NCBI GenBank assembly: GCA_963745765.1
Contig: CAVUYQ010000020.1
Location: 1 to 64,000, forward strand
Reading direction: 5' to 3'
DNA: 64,000 bases
Origin: Ww85 sp963745765
GTDB lineage: Bacteria; Desulfobacterota; Desulfobulbia; Desulfobulbales; Desulfocapsaceae
In this document: positions 55,527-63,227 of the stretch, piece by piece
How the letters are laid out: every line of letters begins with the position of its first letter
How positions within the stretch are numbered: the stretch's first letter is position 1
Position numbers and translations under genes: made by a program
The notes under the pieces: model-generated
Seen by the model: the letters and a program-made list of their open reading frames with translations, nothing else
The model's database searches: none
What the model was told of the DNA's origin: nothing

Positions 55527-57064
55527 CTAGATCTCACCGGTTTTGGCAGACGACATCCCATCCGGCCTGGTTATATCACCGGCGAGGATATTAGGCTTTT
55601 TGCGGAACCTGCTGTAGAGGGTGTAGAGAAGGGTTAAAACAGCTATAGCCAGAATCGTGCCGCCAATCGGCCGGGCGAGAAAGGAAAACAGGTTATAGTC
55701 CTCCATGCGCATGCCCCTTCTGAATGATTCTTCAGCGAGGCCGCCAAGAACCAGAGCAATGATCAGCGGGGCAACCGAGAAGGAGAATTTCTTCATCACG
55801 TAGCCAAGCAGACCGAAGGCAAACATGATCCAGACATCAGACATTGAGTTGCTGATGCCGAAAGCGCCGACGGCGGCAAAAACAAAGATGCACGGACCGA
55901 GGATCGAGTAGCGAAGCTTCCTGAAATTGGAGAAGAGCTTGGCCACGATAATTCCTGAAAAGAGCATGAACACGTTGGCAACGTACATTGCCAGAAAAAT
56001 CGAGTACATCAGATCCGGCTGATTAAGGAACAGCATCGGGCCCGGCTGCAGACCATGAACCATAAATCCGCCTATGATCACCGCCGTCGTGGCGCTGCCG
56101 GGGATACCGAGGGTCAGCAGCGGCACCATCGCGCCACCGGTGGCGGCGTTGTTTGCTGTCTCCGGGCCGGCGATACCTTCAGGCACACCGGTGCCGAACT
56201 TCTCAGGATGCTTTGACCAGCGGACTGCTTCCGAATAACCGATAAACGAGGCCGTTGTCGCGCCGACACCGGGCAGGATACCGATTAACGTACCGAGCAC
56301 CGCGGAGCGTAAAATTGTCCATTTGAGCTTCAGCAACTCAAACAGTGAAGGCAGCTTGGTGGAAACCTTAATCCCCCTCACCGCCCAAGGAAGAGCCGCT
56401 CTCGGCAGTAATAAGAATCTCGCCGACGGCAAAGGCACCAATCAGCGCAACGATAAAATTGACACCGCCTATCAGACCGCTCCAGCCGAAGGTGAAGCGC
56501 TCAACTCCTGCCATCGGATCAATACCGACGGTAGCGATGAGCAGACCGACAAAGCCGATCAGAAAGCCCTTGGTCATCTGCTTTCCACCCAGCGTGGCGA
56601 TCAGGGTCAGGGCGGCAAAGGCAAGAGCAAAATATTCCGGATCGGAAAAAGTCAAGGCCACCTCAGCGAGCAGCGGGGAGACCAGAGTCATCACAACGAC
56701 GCTGAACAGGCCGCCGAGAGTACTGCACATAATGGCTATACCGAGCGCCTTGCCGGCCTTGCCCGGCCTTGGCCATCGGATAACCGTCAAAACCGGTAAC
56801 CGAAGCCTCCGGTGAACCGGGCACATTGAACAGAATGGCTGAGATCGAGCCCCCGAAAGTTCCGCCGCAATAGACCGCCGTGAGCAGCAGTAAGACCGGT
56901 AGTGGCATCCATCGCATAGGTGAACGGGATGAGCAGGGCGGTACCCATCGTCGAATTAAGGCCGGGAATAGCTCCCAGCATGACGCCCATCATGACTCCG
57001 CCGAAAATAAACAGCAGGGCATCGGTGAAATAACGTTGTGAAATGCTACTAACCAGATTTCCAT
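55527..57064 (-). pseudogene. tctA: TctA-type tricarboxylate transporter large subunit, several frameshifts
   Basis: About 510 codons of the large TctA membrane subunit (10-12 helices), which together with TctB imports carboxylates by the Na+ or proton gradient. Motifs: FIFGGVMMGVMLGAIPGLNSTMGTALLIPFTY, YCGGTFGGSISAILFNVPGSPEASVTGFDGYPMAKAG, GKALGIAIMCSTLGGLF, GTLIGILPGVGATTASFIGYSEAVRWSKHPEKFGTGVPEGIAGPETANNAATGGAMVPLLTLGIPGSATTAVIIGGF. The frame changes near 57040, 56895, 56765 and 56375; I place the start at the ATG at 57064 with GGGAG upstream. All domains are present in order, so errors in sequence are likely. Confidence 0.85.
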
Positions 57065-57084
57065 AGTTCAGGCTCCCTTGCCGA

Positions 57085-57590
57085 TCAATACAATAAATGG
57101 CTGATATCGAGGAATATCCCCACTCCTCTCGGCAGGGGAACATACATGGCCTTGGTAAAAATGCAGGACAATGCCCAGGGTCAGTACAAAAGGAATGGTG
57201 AAAATCAAGACCTTTTGGCGTTCACCGAGCAGGTACATAAAGGCGATCATCTGCAACGGCGTCAAAAGCAAGAAGCCGACATAGGGCAGCAGGATCAGAT
57301 AAGTGGCTATCAGTGCCACGGCTGCGATGAACCTGACATTGGCCATGGTAAAATGAAACGGTTTCACTCCCGGTACAGTCCCTTTCAATACTCCGGCGAT
57401 CGCAGAAAGAGGCCATCCCGACACTCAGCACCATCAGTGAAACGAGGATAAATTTGGGCCAGTAGGCCGGTCCGAGCTGTCCGTAGACATCACCCGAATC
57501 TATCTTGTGTATGGCGAAAAAAAGGTACGCTGAGCCGACGAAGACAATCACACTTATAACGACATCCGCTTTCAATAACGCTTTCAACAC
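57085..57590 (-). pseudogene. tctB: TctB-type small membrane subunit, frameshifted
   Basis: About 168 codons, four helices: VVISVIVFVGSAYLFFAIH near 10-28, YWPKFILVSLMVLSVGM near 43-60, then in another frame after about 57420 RFIAAVALIATYLILLPYVGFLLLTPLQMIAFMYLLGERQK and VLIFTIPFVLTLGIVLHFYQ; after about 57150 a third frame gives the end MYVPLPRGVGIFLDISHLLY with TGA at 57087-57085. This is the family's standard ending. It pairs with TctA and TctC in carboxylate uptake. Confidence 0.8.
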
Positions 57591-57669
57591 AGATCTTCTC
57601 CTTGATATGACAGCCTTTTTTGTACGCAGATCTACCGAATCTATTTAGCCGGCAGAGAGCGAACCCGCC

Positions 57670-57724
57670 CACCACCTGCCACTCGCCACAATCGTATGGT
57701 GGCTGCAGGTGGTGAGCTTCAGGA
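57670..57724 (-). terminator. Large hairpin between tctC and tctB
   Basis: CACCACCTGC (57670-57679) and GCAGGTGGTG (57715-57724), with an inner GCCAC/GTGGC pair. It sits just after the tctC stop at 57743 and may reduce tctBA expression relative to the binding protein, as the hairpin after dctP does. Confidence 0.65.
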
Positions 57725-57742
57725 TCTTTTACTGACGAATGA

Positions 57743-58726
57743 TTATTTTACATATCCCAGTGAGGTCAGGATATCCTTGTAGGCCTTGTATTCATCCTGC
57801 CAGAATTTGCCGAATTCAGCCGGACCTTTCCAACCCGGGCGCTGATCGAGCAGTGAAGTGGCCTGGTATGCCTTAAACATCGGACTCTCGTAGGCTTTCC
57901 TCAGTTCCTGGGCAAGATAGTCTATGATCGGCTGCGGAGTACCTTTCTTAACGGCAAGACCGCGCCAGCGGCCGCTGGTGATATCGATACCGAGTTCAAC
58001 AGAGCAGGGAACATCAGGGAATTTAGACAGGCGCTCGTCGTTGAAGACAATGATCGGCTTCAGCTTTCCTGCCTCGATCAGCGGAAGAATAACACCCGGC
58101 TCTTCGTGCAGAACGTCAAGATGTCCGCCGAGGACGGCTGCATGGGATTGCGGGGCTTTGTCATACGGTACGTACTTGATATCAATGCCAACAGCGTTGG
58201 CAAAACGCATGATGATGATTTCGTCGGGGCTTGTTGGTGTAGTACCGGTGAACTGTACTTTTCCAGGATTCTTCTTGGCGTAGGCGATCAACTCCTGGAC
58301 GGTCTGGAAGTTCTTGTTATCGGGGTTGATGTAGAATACGCTGATATCCTGCTGAACCTGAATGAGCGGAGCGAATTCCTCACTGAAATTTTCCCGTCCG
58401 AGAACGGTATTGATCAGCTGCTCGGGACTGAAATTGTAAATCGTATAGCCGTCAGCCGGTTGACTTAAAACGTATTTGGAGGCCTTCACGCCGGCCCCGC
58501 CGGTCATGTTGGTTACATTGATCGCTACACCGAGGATTTGTGCAGCCGGTGTCATCAGGTTACGTACAAAGATATCACTACCGCCACCGGCACCGTATTG
58601 TACGACAACCTCGATAGGTCGATCCGGGTATCCTGCAGGTTTTTCTACCGCCTGGACAGAAACCGCAGCAAACAAAGACAGTAATAATACCAGCGATGCA
58701 TGAATACAGTGCTTCTTGTTAAACAT
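57743..58726 (-). CDS. tctC: TctC/Bug-family carboxylate-binding protein
   Basis: A 327-residue periplasmic receptor. The start is the ATG at 58726 with AAGAGGTG at a good distance; the upstream extension of 18 codons lacks a site. Signal peptide (IHASLVLLLSLFAAVSVQA), then YPDRPIEVVVQYGAGGGSDIFVRNLM (Bug loop with Gly-Gly-x-Ser-Asp), VTNMTGGAGVKASKYVLSQPADGYTI, GTTPTSPDEI, KYVPYDKAPQSHAAVLGGHLDVLHEEPG. Bug proteins bind two carboxylate oxygens through two loops; here the ligand is a carboxylic acid of unknown identity. First gene of the tctCBA operon, downstream of the sigma-54 promoter at 59061. Confidence 0.92.
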   Translation of the reverse strand: MFNKKHCIHASLVLLLSLFAAVSVQAVEKPAGYPDRPIEVVVQYGAGGGSDIFVRNLMTPAAQILGVAINVTNMTGGAGVKASKYVLSQPADGYTIYNFSPEQLINTVLGRENFSEEFAPLIQVQQDISVFYINPDNKNFQTVQELIAYAKKNPGKVQFTGTTPTSPDEIIIMRFANAVGIDIKYVPYDKAPQSHAAVLGGHLDVLHEEPGVILPLIEAGKLKPIIVFNDERLSKFPDVPCSVELGIDITSGRWRGLAVKKGTPQPIIDYLAQELRKAYESPMFKAYQATSLLDQRPGWKGPAEFGKFWQDEYKAYKDILTSLGYVK

Positions 58727-59060
58727 GTTTACACCTCTTTTTTGATTTTGAGATTTACCAGCGAAATGCTCCACAAGCACTCACTGGTCAAGCTGAATAA
58801 AAATCAGTTATTCAGGTAGATACGTTTTTTTCCCGACACCTCCTTGTCTTATGTTATGTTCCGTGCTGAAAGTTTGATCATATGAAATTCATTGATCCTG
58901 ACACATTTATGCGCACCCTTATATGCAGTGTTTCTCTCTTAAACAGAGATAGTCTGAATTTTCCGGAGATTTTTTTTGGTGCCGATTATTCAAAAAAAAT
59001 CACGTTGTCCGACAACACGATACAGGCAGGATAGTGTCAAAAGACAACAGCAAGTGGATA

Positions 59061-59076
59061 TGCAAATATCAGGCCA
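59061..59076 (-). promoter_or_regulatory. Sigma-54 (-24/-12) promoter for tctCBA
   Basis: Minus strand reads TGGCCTGATATTTGCA: GG and GC exactly ten bases apart as required, with TGGC and TTGCA halves of the consensus. Expected start near 59050. Adjacent to a sigma-54 activator gene, which raises the likelihood. Confidence 0.7.
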
Positions 59077-59204
59077 CAGGAAGAATTATCTGCAAAGTGA
59101 TCTCATACTCCATTGATGACCTTGTAAATACAAGTATAAACAGGATATTATGCGTTACGATTCTGTTATCTGCCGGGAAGAGAAAGAACTGCGGGCGGGG
59201 CGAC

Positions 59205-59254
59205 CGTTCCGAATATGAAACGTTTACCTCTTGAAACGTTTCATATTCGGAACG
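59205..59254. promoter_or_regulatory. Perfect 21-bp inverted repeat, likely activator enhancer site
   Basis: Arms at 59205-59225 and 59234-59254 match with no mismatch and an 8-base gap; each carries the GAATATGAAACG core. Its centre is about 180 bp upstream of the predicted tctC start, the usual place for a sigma-54 enhancer. There is no T-run, arguing against a terminator although it lies 34 bases past the activator stop. Confidence 0.7.
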
Positions 59255-59287
59255 ATTCTTCTTTGATGAAATGAAACGGTGCGCGGT

Positions 59288-61249
59288 TCACTGAAGTTTT
59301 CTCCAGAGAGTGGTCCTGCTTATGCCAAGCTGACTGGCGGCTCTGGCTTTGTTGCCATGACATTCTTCCAGGACATTAAGTATCAGCTGCTTTTCGTAAG
59401 CCGCTTTCTCATTGCCCAGCTGAAGTGTACGATTGGTGGTTGCTACCAGCCCGCCGACCATCGTCGTTAACGGGACCTCCTTATCATCAGTCCCGCCTGC
59501 CGCCAGAGTCGGGGGAGTATCTCTGCTGACGGTAAAGTCCTGAAGCTGCATGGCCCGCTTGACATCATGTGCCTTGATGAGCCCTCCGGCAGTCATCACC
59601 GAAAGTCGTTCCATGGCGTTGCGCAGCTGTCTGATGTTTCCCGGCCAGCTATAATCACAGAGAAGCTGCGCCGACTTATCTGAAAAAACACCGTAGGACT
59701 TGCCCTGCGCATCATAGAACTCCCGCAGGAATTTATCGGCGATTTCAAGGATATCCTTTCCGCGCTCCTTTAAGGTGGGGACGGGAAGCGACAAGACATT
59801 CAAACGGTAATAGAGATCTTCCCGGAACAACCCATCAGCCACCATTTCTCTTAAATTCCGATGCGTTGCGGCGATGATCCGGACGTTGACCGGTAGAATC
59901 CTACTGTCGCCAAGACGCATGACCTCACGTTGTTCCAGCACCCGCAGGAATCTCGCCTGCAGGGTCAGCGGCATCTCACCAACCTCATCGAGCATCAGGG
60001 TGCCGCCGTGCGCCATCTCAAATACTCCCGCCTTGCCGCCCTTGCGGGCTCCGGTAAAGGCTCCTTCCACATAACCGAACAACTCACTTTCCAGGATACT
60101 CTCGGGCAGGGCTGCGCAGCTGATGGCGACAAAAGGTTCATTTCTCCGTTTGCTGCCATTATGAATAGCGTGGGCAAAAATTTCCTTCCCGGTTCCGGTT
60201 TGACCATATATCAATATAGTCGAATCAATGGTTCCGTACTCCCGGGCCAGAGTGATGGAATTTTTCAGAGCCTCACTCCTGCCGATAATATCCTCGAACC
60301 GATAGCGGGCCGAAAGGCCCTTATCAGAGAGTTTTCGCCTGACATTACTCTCTATTTTCTGCAGGACATCAAGCTTCTGAAAGGTGGTAACCACGCCCTC
60401 GATCTTCCCGTCAACAATAATGGGGACCCGGTTTGCTACCACCTTTATCTTGCCTATCTCGAGCACCGCACCGAGTTCCGGCTTACCCGTCCTGAGCAGG
60501 TACTGGCACCCCGCCTTGGGAATGATTTCGGTCACATTACGATTAATTGCCTTTTCCACCGGTATGCCGGAAATCTCTTCCGCGACTTTATTGAAAACCG
60601 TGATCTTTCCGTGCTTATCAAGGGCGATGATGCCGTCGTAGGTAAAGTTGAGCATGGCCTTGAGCTGCTCAGCCTTCTGCTTCTCCTGCTTCCGTACCAT
60701 GTTGACCCGCCTGGCTTCCTGGATGGTCAGCCTGACCGTCTCAAAGGCGGTGGTGATAATCACCGCTTCCATCCCTCTCAGGCGTGCCTCCCGCGCCATG
60801 GCAATTTTCCCAATGACGACATCAACACCCCGCTCCTTCAGATATTCCGTGCCCCTGACAATGTCGTCGAGATCATTTTCGCAGGTGTACTTTACCAGCT
60901 TGTCATCGATAACCTTCTCCAGGCTCGTAATGCCGAGAATCACCTCTTCAACATCGACAATGCCGACTTTTTTGCCAAGCTTCTTCGCTTCATTGTAGGC
61001 CAGCAACACATCATAGCCGCCGATACTGATATCGATAACCGGCAGCTCTATGGCGGAGCTCCTGATCTTCGAGGCGGTCAGGCCGCGACTGACAATCACC
61101 TGGTACCCCTGTTTTTCGCCTTCAAGGGCCAGCGCCACCGCTTCGTCCATACGCGTTACCCTGATATCGACGTCATCCTGATTCCCGACAACCTTCATGG
61201 CCAATTCGGCCAGTTCAGGATAAGGAGATATGAAAAGTATTTCAGCCAT
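59288..61249 (-). CDS. Sigma-54 activator with PrpR-type N-terminal sensor and PAS domain
   Basis: A 653-residue enhancer-binding protein. Residues about 5-185 match the PrpR N-terminal ligand domain (VIVSRGLTASKIRSSAIELPVIDISIGGYDVLLAYNEAKKLGKKVGIV). A PAS domain follows near 195-305 (MLNFTYDGIIALDKHGKITVFNKVAEEISG). The AAA+ core has GQTGTGKE Walker A near 355, GAFTGA near 415 for sigma-54 contact, LMLDEVGE Walker B near 430 and the RIIAATHRNL sensor, with a Fis-type helix-turn-helix at the end (HGNKARAASQLGISRTTLWRKL). It probably senses a small carboxylate and activates tctCBA through the inverted repeat at 59205. It is 16 bases downstream of ilvD. Confidence 0.93.
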   Translation of the reverse strand: MAEILFISPYPELAELAMKVVGNQDDVDIRVTRMDEAVALALEGEKQGYQVIVSRGLTASKIRSSAIELPVIDISIGGYDVLLAYNEAKKLGKKVGIVDVEEVILGITSLEKVIDDKLVKYTCENDLDDIVRGTEYLKERGVDVVIGKIAMAREARLRGMEAVIITTAFETVRLTIQEARRVNMVRKQEKQKAEQLKAMLNFTYDGIIALDKHGKITVFNKVAEEISGIPVEKAINRNVTEIIPKAGCQYLLRTGKPELGAVLEIGKIKVVANRVPIIVDGKIEGVVTTFQKLDVLQKIESNVRRKLSDKGLSARYRFEDIIGRSEALKNSITLAREYGTIDSTILIYGQTGTGKEIFAHAIHNGSKRRNEPFVAISCAALPESILESELFGYVEGAFTGARKGGKAGVFEMAHGGTLMLDEVGEMPLTLQARFLRVLEQREVMRLGDSRILPVNVRIIAATHRNLREMVADGLFREDLYYRLNVLSLPVPTLKERGKDILEIADKFLREFYDAQGKSYGVFSDKSAQLLCDYSWPGNIRQLRNAMERLSVMTAGGLIKAHDVKRAMQLQDFTVSRDTPPTLAAGGTDDKEVPLTTMVGGLVATTNRTLQLGNEKAAYEKQLILNVLEECHGNKARAASQLGISRTTLWRKLQ

Positions 61250-61265
61250 TGATAGTCAAGTTGCT

Positions 61266-63089
61266 CTACAGCTGCCTGACAGCACCCGTATCCGCAGAGG
61301 CCGCAAGTTTACCGTAGGCCTGCAGGGCTTTTGATACCTTCCTCTCCCGCCTGGGCTGGTAAGCGTCCTTGCCCCTGGCTTCCTCCTGCCTGCGGCGCAG
61401 GGCAATCTCCTGCTCACTGATTTTCAGATTTATGGAACGGGACGGAATATCGATCTCAACCATGTCGCCATCCCTGACCAGGGCGATCAGGCCGCCGCTT
61501 GCCGCCTCCGGACTGGCGTGGCCGATGGAAAGACCGGAGGTCGCGCCGGAGAAACGGCCATCGGTAACCAGGGCACAGACTTTTCCCAGGTTCATCGATT
61601 TCAGGTAGGAAGTCGGATAGAGCATTTCCTGCATACCGGGCCCGCCTTTGGGTCCTTCATAGAGGATAAAAACGACATCCCCGGCTTCGATCCTCCCGCC
61701 CAGGATCGCTTCACAGGCCTCTTCCTGGGAATGGCAGACTATTGCCCTGCCGAGAAAATGAAAATTTGCAGCGTCGACACCGGCCGTTTTGACGATACAG
61801 CCCTTCTCGGCGATATTTCCAGAGAGTACCGCCAGGCCGCCATCCCGCGAGTAGGCATGTTTCACCTCCCGGATGCAGCCGGCTTGACGATCCCGGTCAA
61901 GTTCATCATAAAATGCACTCTGGGAACCCATGACAAGATTTTTTTTGCCTCCCGGTGCACTCTTGTAGATTTTCAGCGTCTCCCCAGAAGCCGTCGGCCG
62001 CATGATATCATAACCATCGAGCGCCTGGCCGAGACTCAGCCCGTCGCAGCGGCAGACCGTGCAATCAAGCAGCCCGGCCCGGTCCAGCTCGCCCATGATG
62101 CCGAGGACACCGCCGGCACGGTTGACGTCCTCCACATGATAGGGTGAACTGGGCGAAACCTTGCACAGGTTCGGGACAACCCGGGAGAGACGATCAATGT
62201 CGGCCATGCTGAAATCAACCTCGCCTTCATTGGCGATGGCCAGGATATGCAGGACCGTATTGGTCGATCCGCCCATGGCGATATCAAGGGCCATGGCATT
62301 TTCAAAGGCCGCTTTGGTGCAGATGGAGCGGGGCAGTACCGTCTGGTCTTCACGACCGTACCAGGCCTCGCACATGGCGACGATACGCTTGGCCGCCGTA
62401 TTGAACAGGTCCGTTCTGCAGGAATGTGTGGCGAGAACCGTGCCGTTACCGGGCAGAGCAAGACCGAGGGCTTCCGCCAGGCAGTTCATGGAATTGGCGG
62501 TAAACATACCGGAGCAGGAACCGCAGGTGGGGCAGGCCGAGCGCTCGACTTCACCGATCTCCTCATCACTGTATTTTGGGTCGGCAGCCATCACCATGGC
62601 ATCGACCAGATCAAGGTCGCGGCCGAGGGCCCTGCCTGCCTCCATGGGGCCGCCGGAAACAAAAATTGCCGGAATATTGAGCCGCATCGCGGCCATCAGC
62701 ATACCGGGAGTTATCTTGTCACAATTTGAAATACAGATCATCGCGTCAACCATGTGGGCGTTGCACATGTACTCGACGGAATCGGCAATCAGTTCGCGCG
62801 ACGGCAGCGAATAGAGCATGCCGTTATGCCCCATGGCAATGCCGTCATCAATGGCAATCGTGTTGAATTCAGCGGCAAAACAGCCGAGTTCTTCGATCTG
62901 TTTCTTGACCATCTGCCCCGTTTCATGCAGATGAACATGCCCGGGCACCATCTGGGTAAAGGAATTGACAACCGCGATAATCGGCTTGCCGAACTGCTCT
63001 TCCTTCATGCCGTTGGCCCGCCACAGGGAACGCGCACCGGCCATTCGCCTGCCGCTTGTCGTCGTATCACTTCGCAATGCAATTGCCAT
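61266..63089 (-). CDS. ilvD: Dihydroxy-acid dehydratase IlvD
   Basis: A 607-residue enzyme, very near E. coli IlvD (616) in length and motif order; start ATG at 63089 with GAGGAGAAAG. RSDTTTSGRRMAGARSLWRANGMKEE, GKPIIAVVNSFTQMVPGHVHL, FNTIAIDDGIAMGHNGMLYSLPSRELIADSVEYM, CISNCDKITPGM near 120-130 (cluster Cys), RSACPTCGSCSGMFTANSMNCL near 190-210 (cluster Cys), GGSTNTVLH, GGLAVLSGNIAEKGCIVKTAGVD, YEGPKGGPGMQEML, DGRFSGATSGLSIGH. It dehydrates dihydroxyisovalerate or a sugar-acid. Although it looks like the biosynthetic enzyme, it is in a transport/regulator cluster with LeuC- and LeuB-like genes. Confidence 0.95.
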   Translation of the reverse strand: MAIALRSDTTTSGRRMAGARSLWRANGMKEEQFGKPIIAVVNSFTQMVPGHVHLHETGQMVKKQIEELGCFAAEFNTIAIDDGIAMGHNGMLYSLPSRELIADSVEYMCNAHMVDAMICISNCDKITPGMLMAAMRLNIPAIFVSGGPMEAGRALGRDLDLVDAMVMAADPKYSDEEIGEVERSACPTCGSCSGMFTANSMNCLAEALGLALPGNGTVLATHSCRTDLFNTAAKRIVAMCEAWYGREDQTVLPRSICTKAAFENAMALDIAMGGSTNTVLHILAIANEGEVDFSMADIDRLSRVVPNLCKVSPSSPYHVEDVNRAGGVLGIMGELDRAGLLDCTVCRCDGLSLGQALDGYDIMRPTASGETLKIYKSAPGGKKNLVMGSQSAFYDELDRDRQAGCIREVKHAYSRDGGLAVLSGNIAEKGCIVKTAGVDAANFHFLGRAIVCHSQEEACEAILGGRIEAGDVVFILYEGPKGGPGMQEMLYPTSYLKSMNLGKVCALVTDGRFSGATSGLSIGHASPEAASGGLIALVRDGDMVEIDIPSRSINLKISEQEIALRRRQEEARGKDAYQPRRERKVSKALQAYGKLAASADTGAVRQL

Positions 63090-63124
63090 TATCTTTCTCC
63101 TCACATTCTTTTTACATTTGGCCT

Positions 63125-63149
63125 CCTTGAATAATTAGATTATTCAAGG
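63125..63149. repeat. Repeat family A, short palindromic copy upstream of ilvD
   Basis: CCTTGAATAAT and ATTATTCAAGG with a 3-base loop, perfect. Left flank GGCCTCCTTGAATAATT is like the ends of the 18531 and 51885 copies. It lies 36 bases before the ilvD start. Confidence 0.7.
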
Positions 63150-63227
63150 TGCCTATTAGTTTGCACAACTGCCATTCACAATATTTTTTCGGTCAACCCC
63201 AGCTATCCTGCCGGCAGGCCGGCTTCA

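Larger units (their letters stand above)
58727..59287. other. Intergenic region upstream of tctC with sigma-54 elements
   Basis: 561 bp with no gene. It holds a -24/-12 promoter (59061-59076) reading toward tctC and a perfect inverted repeat (59205-59254) next to the activator stop codon. A leader of about 320 bases follows, with no recognised riboswitch. Confidence 0.7.

Noticed and set aside
59930..61252. 440-codon plus-strand frame over the sigma-54 activator
   Set aside because: Antisense shadow of an intact AAA+ gene; composition mirrors the codon bias of the true gene.
63160..63180. Possible -24/-12 promoter upstream of ilvD (TGGCAGTTGTGCAA)
   Set aside because: GG to GC spacing is three bases too short for sigma-54.
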